Part shown: positions 7,328 through 10,119 of the stretch, piece by piece
How positions within the stretch are numbered: position 1 is the first letter of the stretch
Layout of the letters: each line of letters opens with the position of its first letter
NCBI GenBank assembly: GCA_020441225.1
Contig: JAGRMP010000259.1
Coordinates: 1-10,119 of the forward strand
From: Maritimibacter sp.
Lineage (GTDB): Bacteria > Pseudomonadota > Alphaproteobacteria > Rhodobacterales > Rhodobacteraceae
Direction: 5' to 3'
DNA length: 10,119 nucleotides
Made by a program: the position numbers and the translations under genes
Notes under the pieces: generated by a model
What the model was told of the DNA's origin: nothing
Database searches by the model: none
What the model saw: only the letters and a program-made list of their open reading frames with translations

Positions 7328-7372
7328 CCCGGGATGACAATGCGCCCCGGGGCTGCGCGCGTCATCCCCGGG
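7328..7372. repeat. Inverted repeat in the divergent control region
   Basis: GGGATGAC at 7331-7338 is repeated in perfect inverse as GTCATCCC at 7361-7368. With one extra C at 7369, the arms extend by three more pairs (CCC at 7328-7330 with GGG at 7370-7372). The 22-base spacer holds the perfect 10-base palindrome GCCCCGGGGC (7344-7353). It lies in the probable leader or promoter of the response regulator gene, so it could be an operator dyad or an mRNA leader hairpin. Confidence 0.5.
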
Positions 7373-7388
7373 CCCCGCGTTTGTAACA

Positions 7389-7398
7389 TTGTTCATCA
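7389..7398 (+). promoter_or_regulatory. TorR-box-like site, candidate operator
   Basis: The decamer contains TGTTCAT at 7390-7396 and matches seven of ten bases of the E. coli tor box consensus CTGTTCATAT. It sits in the AT-rich centre of the control region of a TorS/TorR-like system. Only one good copy is visible, whereas the E. coli torC promoter has several direct repeats, so the assignment is tentative. Confidence 0.35.
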
Positions 7399-7515
7399 AA
7401 TACCGGCCGCCGGACAGGGGTGTTACCGCTCACATCTCTCGCGCGACCGGGGGCAAGGGTGCCACACTGGTGCCGAGCCCGCGGTGGAGGACTGCGGGTA
7501 ATCCGGGAGGAGTTC

Positions 7516-8547
7516 ATGAAGAAAACCATCACCCTGTCCACCGTCGCTTTCGTCGCCGGCATCGGCGCCTCGGCGGTCTCGGCCCAGTCGCTCAACGTGG
7601 TCTGCTCGAACGAGCAAGCCTGGTGCGATCTCATGGCGCAGAATTTCCAGATCGACACCGGCATCGATGTCGCCGTCGTGCGCAAATCGACCGGCGAAAC
7701 GCTGGCGCAGATCCGCGCCGAGGCCGGCAATCCCAAGGTCGATGTCTGGTGGGGCGGCACCGGTGATCCGCACCTGATCGCCGCTGCCGAAGACCTGACC
7801 GTGCCCTCGGGCGTCGACGTTTCGGGCCAGCTCGGCTGGAGCCAGGCGATGACCGAAATGTCCGGCGGCAAGGCGGTCGGCGTCCATGTCGGCCTGCTCG
7901 GCATCATCTACAACACCGAGATCCTCGCCGAGAAGGGGCTCGAGCCGCCCGCCTGCTGGCGCGACCTCGCCAAGCCCGAATACGAGGGCGAAATCCAGGT
8001 GGCCAACCCGAACTCGTCCGGCACCGCCTATACCGAACTCGCCACGCTGGTGCAGCTCTTCGGCGAAGACGAAGGCTTCAAGCTGCTCGCCGAGATCGGC
8101 CGCAACGTGAACCAGTACACCAAGTCGGGCTCGGCGCCTGGCAAGGCCACCGCCCGCGGCGAGAACACCATCGGCATCGGCTTCATGCACGACATGGTCA
8201 ACCTCAAGAAACAGGGCTTCCCGGTCGAGATCGTCGCGCCCTGCGAAGGCACCGGCTACGAGGTCGGCGCGGTGTCGATCATCAAGGGCACGCCCAACAT
8301 GGACGCTGCCAAGCAATGGGTCGAATACGTGATCTCGGCGCCGGCGCAATCGGCCGGTCTCGAAGTGGGCGTCTACAACATCCCGTCCAACCCGGATGCG
8401 GCCACCGACCCCGACGCGCCCGACATGGCGGCGGTCAAGCTCATCGACTACGACTTCGCCACCTACGGCGCGTCGGACACCCGTGCGCGGCTGCTCGAAC
8501 GCTGGACGGCCGAGGTCAAGGACGCCGGCGGCGTGGTCGAAGAGTGA
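7516..8547 (+). CDS. afuA: Periplasmic substrate-binding protein, AfuA type (sugar-phosphate-like)
   Basis: This is the periplasmic solute receptor of an ABC importer, 343 residues long. A Sec signal peptide (MKK, hydrophobic core, cleavage likely after VSA at residue 23) precedes the mature domain. WWGGTGDPHL at 78-87 and the following AAEDLT are typical of AfuA-type proteins labelled ferric-binding. However, GFMHD (His225, Asp226; about 202/203 mature) stands where FbpA proteins have their paired iron-binding tyrosines. Glu244 in CEGTGYE follows. From memory, Actinobacillus AfuA contacts hexose phosphates through a similarly placed His, Asp and Glu, so a phosphorylated sugar is the better guess. 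Cys30, Cys37, Cys147 and Cys243 could form disulfides. The ATG at 7516 is set by the signal peptide and the GGAGGAG at 7506-7512. It is divergent from the two-component operon. Iron or a phosphonate remain possible ligands. Confidence 0.88.
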   Translation: MKKTITLSTVAFVAGIGASAVSAQSLNVVCSNEQAWCDLMAQNFQIDTGIDVAVVRKSTGETLAQIRAEAGNPKVDVWWGGTGDPHLIAAAEDLTVPSGVDVSGQLGWSQAMTEMSGGKAVGVHVGLLGIIYNTEILAEKGLEPPACWRDLAKPEYEGEIQVANPNSSGTAYTELATLVQLFGEDEGFKLLAEIGRNVNQYTKSGSAPGKATARGENTIGIGFMHDMVNLKKQGFPVEIVAPCEGTGYEVGAVSIIKGTPNMDAAKQWVEYVISAPAQSAGLEVGVYNIPSNPDAATDPDAPDMAAVKLIDYDFATYGASDTRARLLERWTAEVKDAGGVVEE

Positions 8548-8548
8548 T

Positions 8549-8612
8549 CCTCGCCTGAGATGAAACCTGCCCGGCCCGGTGCGCGTCACCGGGCCGGGAC
8601 CCTTGGGCGAGG
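8549..8612 (+). promoter_or_regulatory. Nested intergenic stem-loop covering the permease ribosome binding site
   Basis: A perfect 12-bp stem pairs 8570-8581 with 8587-8598 around a five-base loop. It is enclosed by a second perfect 7-bp pairing, CCTCGCC (8549-8555) with GGCGAGG (8606-8612). The outer right arm contains the GAGG that serves as Shine-Dalgarno for the permease ATG at 8621. The outer left arm begins one base after the binding-protein stop. No T tract follows, so a classical terminator is unlikely. A transcript-stabilising or translation-coupling structure fits better, as often seen after binding-protein genes. Confidence 0.7.
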
Positions 8613-8620
8613 CGGGTGAT

Positions 8621-10119
8621 ATGAGACGAACGGCGCTTTTGTGGCTGCTGGTCGGCCTGGTCGGCTGGGCCGTGCTGCCCTGGTACATGACCGAGGGCGG
8701 CTTCTGGGCCTTCGGCTGGATCGCCGATCTCGCGGGCGAGAGCCGTTCCGCGGCCGGCTGGGCGCTCGGCGGGCGCGGCTGGCTCTGGCTTCCCGTCCTC
8801 GGGTTCGCAGGCGCGGCGGCGACGCTTGCGCTTACCCGCGACCAGCTCACCGCAGCGCGCGGTCTGCTCGCCTCCGGCGCAGGCGGTCTCGGCCTGCTCA
8901 TCGGCGAGGCCACCCTGGTCGGCACCCGGTTCGGCCTGTTCGAGGCCGAAAACCCCGGGCTCGGCGCGGGGGCGCTGGTCACGGCCGCCGCGCTCCTGTT
9001 CATCGCCACCACCGGCATTTCCGGCCTCGGCAAGGGACGGGGCGACGCCTTCGTCACCGGCCTTGTCGGCGCCATCGTCGCGCTGGTCGCGACCTTCGTC
9101 TTCTATCCCCTGAGCTTCATTCTCGTGCGTGCCTTCGAGCTCAAGGGCGGCGCGGGTTTCGGCGTGAGCGAGTTCTTCCCGCGGTTCTTTTCGTCCAACG
9201 TCTGGGGCCTTGGCTGCCTCACCGGGTCCGGCTCTTGCGGCCCGGCAATGAACTCGCTGCTGCTGGGCCTGTCCACGGGGGCGGGCACCACGCTCATGGG
9301 GTTGATGTTCGCGCTGATCTTCACCCGGACCGACTTCAAAGCCAAAAAGCTCCTGCGCGTGCTGACCGTGCTGCCCATCATCACGCCCCCCTTCGTGATC
9401 GGCCTTGCGCTGATCCTGCTGTTCGGCCGGGCCGGCACGGTCACCGAGTTCTTCGCCTGGGCCTTCGACTGGGAAAAGACCCGCTGGCTCTACGGCTTCA
9501 AGGGCGTCTGGCTCGCGCAGATGCTGAGCTTCACCCCCATCGCCTTTCTCGTGCTCATCGGCGTGGTCGAAGGCGTGAGCCCGTCGATGGAGGAAGCCAG
9601 CCAGACGCTCGACGCCGACCGTTGGCAGACCTTCCGCTTCGTCTCCTTCCCGCTGATGCGCCCCGGCATCGCCAACGCCTTCCTGCTCGGTTTCATCGAG
9701 TCGATCGCCGATTTCGGCAACCCGCTGGTGCTGGGCGGCAATTTCAACGTGCTCTCGACCGAGATCTACTTCGCCATCGTCGGCACCATCGCCGACCCGG
9801 CCAAGGCCGCGATCCTGTCGATCACGCTGCTCACCTTCACGTTGTCCGCCTTCCTCGCCCAACGCTTCTGGGTCGGCAAACGCAACTACGCGACGGTGAC
9901 CGGCAAGGCCGACAGTGGCCGCCACGCGGCGCTGAACCCGGCGCTGCGCTGGACCGCCTACCTGCTGGCGCTGCCCTGGGCGGCCTTCACCATGGTGCTC
10001 TACGTGCTCATCATCTTCGGCAGTTTCGTCAAACTCTGGGGCTACGACCATACGTTCACGCTTGAACACTACCTGCGCGGCTTCAAGATCGTGGTGCGCA
10101 ACGGCATCCATTTCACCGG
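8621..10119 (+). CDS. afuB: ABC transporter permease, AfuB/FbpB type, 3' truncated by window
   Basis: This is the inner-membrane permease of the importer. The frame stays open from the ATG at 8621 to the window end, giving 499 residues with no stop. GAGG at 8609-8612 lies eight bases before the ATG. The conserved permease core has the cytoplasmic EAA loop at about 322-350 (MEEASQTLDADRW through PLMRPGI), which contacts the ATPase. A second permease half appears to begin near 441, so the full protein is a fused two-domain permease, probably over 700 residues. About eight hydrophobic segments precede the EAA loop, including several in the first 200 residues, more than the ordinary 500-residue FbpB has. 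The partner ATPase (AfuC) is expected downstream, outside the window. Specificity is set by the binding protein, so the same caution about iron applies. Confidence 0.9.
   Translation, partial: MRRTALLWLLVGLVGWAVLPWYMTEGGFWAFGWIADLAGESRSAAGWALGGRGWLWLPVLGFAGAAATLALTRDQLTAARGLLASGAGGLGLLIGEATLVGTRFGLFEAENPGLGAGALVTAAALLFIATTGISGLGKGRGDAFVTGLVGAIVALVATFVFYPLSFILVRAFELKGGAGFGVSEFFPRFFSSNVWGLGCLTGSGSCGPAMNSLLLGLSTGAGTTLMGLMFALIFTRTDFKAKKLLRVLTVLPIITPPFVIGLALILLFGRAGTVTEFFAWAFDWEKTRWLYGFKGVWLAQMLSFTPIAFLVLIGVVEGVSPSMEEASQTLDADRWQTFRFVSFPLMRPGIANAFLLGFIESIADFGNPLVLGGNFNVLSTEIYFAIVGTIADPAKAAILSITLLTFTLSAFLAQRFWVGKRNYATVTGKADSGRHAALNPALRWTAYLLALPWAAFTMVLYVLIIFGSFVKLWGYDHTFTLEHYLRGFKIVVRNGIHFT

Larger units (their letters stand above)
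7296..7515. promoter_or_regulatory. Divergent control region between two-component operon and transporter operon
   Basis: This 220-base gene-free stretch must hold the promoters of both divergent operons. Its centre (7378-7402) is an AT-rich island in otherwise very G+C-rich DNA. The island includes the near-palindrome AACATTGTT (7385-7393). GTAACA at 7383-7388 is the inverse of TGTTAC at 7421-7426. I could not assign convincing -35/-10 pairs on either strand. A strong Shine-Dalgarno, GGAGGAG at 7506-7512, serves the binding-protein gene. Confidence 0.6.

Noticed and set aside
7296..7340. TTG at 7340 as start of the response regulator
   Set aside because: It adds 15 residues not seen in the family. 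The ATG at 7295 or the GTG at 7298 fit the GGAGG and the usual N-terminus better.
4087..7340. Trimethylamine N-oxide as the signal of the TorS-like kinase
   Set aside because: No torCAD-like reductase or TorT homologue is in the window. The neighbours are an AfuA-type transporter and a sugar-phosphatase-like enzyme.
7420..7515. Upstream in-frame start for the binding protein at 7420
   Set aside because: It would place 32 residues before the signal peptide and ignore the strong GGAGGAG just before 7516.
8570..8598. Intrinsic terminator after the binding-protein gene
   Set aside because: The stem is strong but no T tract follows, and the permease starts 22 bases later on the same strand. A stabilising or regulatory hairpin fits better, although partial termination cannot be excluded.
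7423..9075. 550-codon - strand frame across the binding protein and permease start
   Set aside because: It is Pro/Arg/Ser-rich at first and Asp/Gly/Val-rich later, with no recognisable domain. It is antisense to a gene with signal peptide and family motifs.
8641..10065. 474-codon + strand frame overlapping the permease
   Set aside because: It is an Arg/Ala-rich out-of-frame shadow. The true frame from 8621 is open to the window end and shows membrane helices and the EAA motif.
8516..10111. Long open frame on the - strand under the permease (531 codons)
   Set aside because: The product is a highly charged Glu/Gly/Arg-rich composition without motifs. The + strand frame from 8621 encodes a clear permease with an EAA loop.

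Overview
The window is G+C-rich (well above 60% wherever I counted) and gene-dense, with short intergenic gaps and repeated ATGA/GTGA start-stop overlaps. Together with the families present, this suggests a free-living alphaproteobacterium, perhaps Hyphomicrobiales or Rhodobacterales. I cannot place it more precisely. There are no RNA genes, insertion sequences, CRISPR arrays or phage genes.

Region 1 (1-3385, + strand) is the end of a catechol meta-cleavage operon, specifically its 4-oxalocrotonate (dehydrogenative) branch. It encodes a 2-hydroxymuconic (or 2-aminomuconic) semialdehyde dehydrogenase cut by the window start, 2-oxopent-4-enoate hydratase, 4-oxalocrotonate decarboxylase and 4-oxalocrotonate tautomerase. 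A small membrane-anchored protein with an antibiotic-biosynthesis-monooxygenase (ABM) type domain follows. The genes overlap or nearly abut, so they are probably co-transcribed and translationally coupled. The aldolase/acetaldehyde dehydrogenase pair that usually finishes the pathway does not follow the tautomerase.

Region 2 (3473-7295, - strand) converges on region 1. Read in its own direction it is a three-gene operon with ATGA overlaps at both junctions: an OmpR-family response regulator, an 826-residue TorS-like hybrid histidine kinase (large periplasmic sensor, HAMP, PAS, kinase core, C-terminal receiver, no HPt), and a YqaB-like HAD sugar-phosphate phosphatase.

Region 3 (7296-10119, + strand) is divergent from region 2 across a 220-bp control region. 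It encodes a Sec-exported periplasmic binding protein of the AfuA type and a large ABC permease of the AfuB type that runs off the window. The ATPase is presumably just beyond. The binding protein has a His-Asp pair where ferric-binding proteins have paired tyrosines, so a phosphorylated organic ligand is more likely than iron, despite the usual 'iron transporter' label.

Regions 2 and 3 read best as one unit: a two-component system, possibly informed by the binding protein, that controls import of a sugar phosphate (or similar phosphorylated compound) and its cytoplasmic dephosphorylation. Three details support or refine this. A TorR-box-like sequence sits in the divergent control region. A long perfect hairpin between the binding-protein and permease genes lies inside an outer stem that covers the permease ribosome binding site. 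The kinase is a hybrid without the HPt that TorS has. The ligand, the regulatory logic and the host are inferences.
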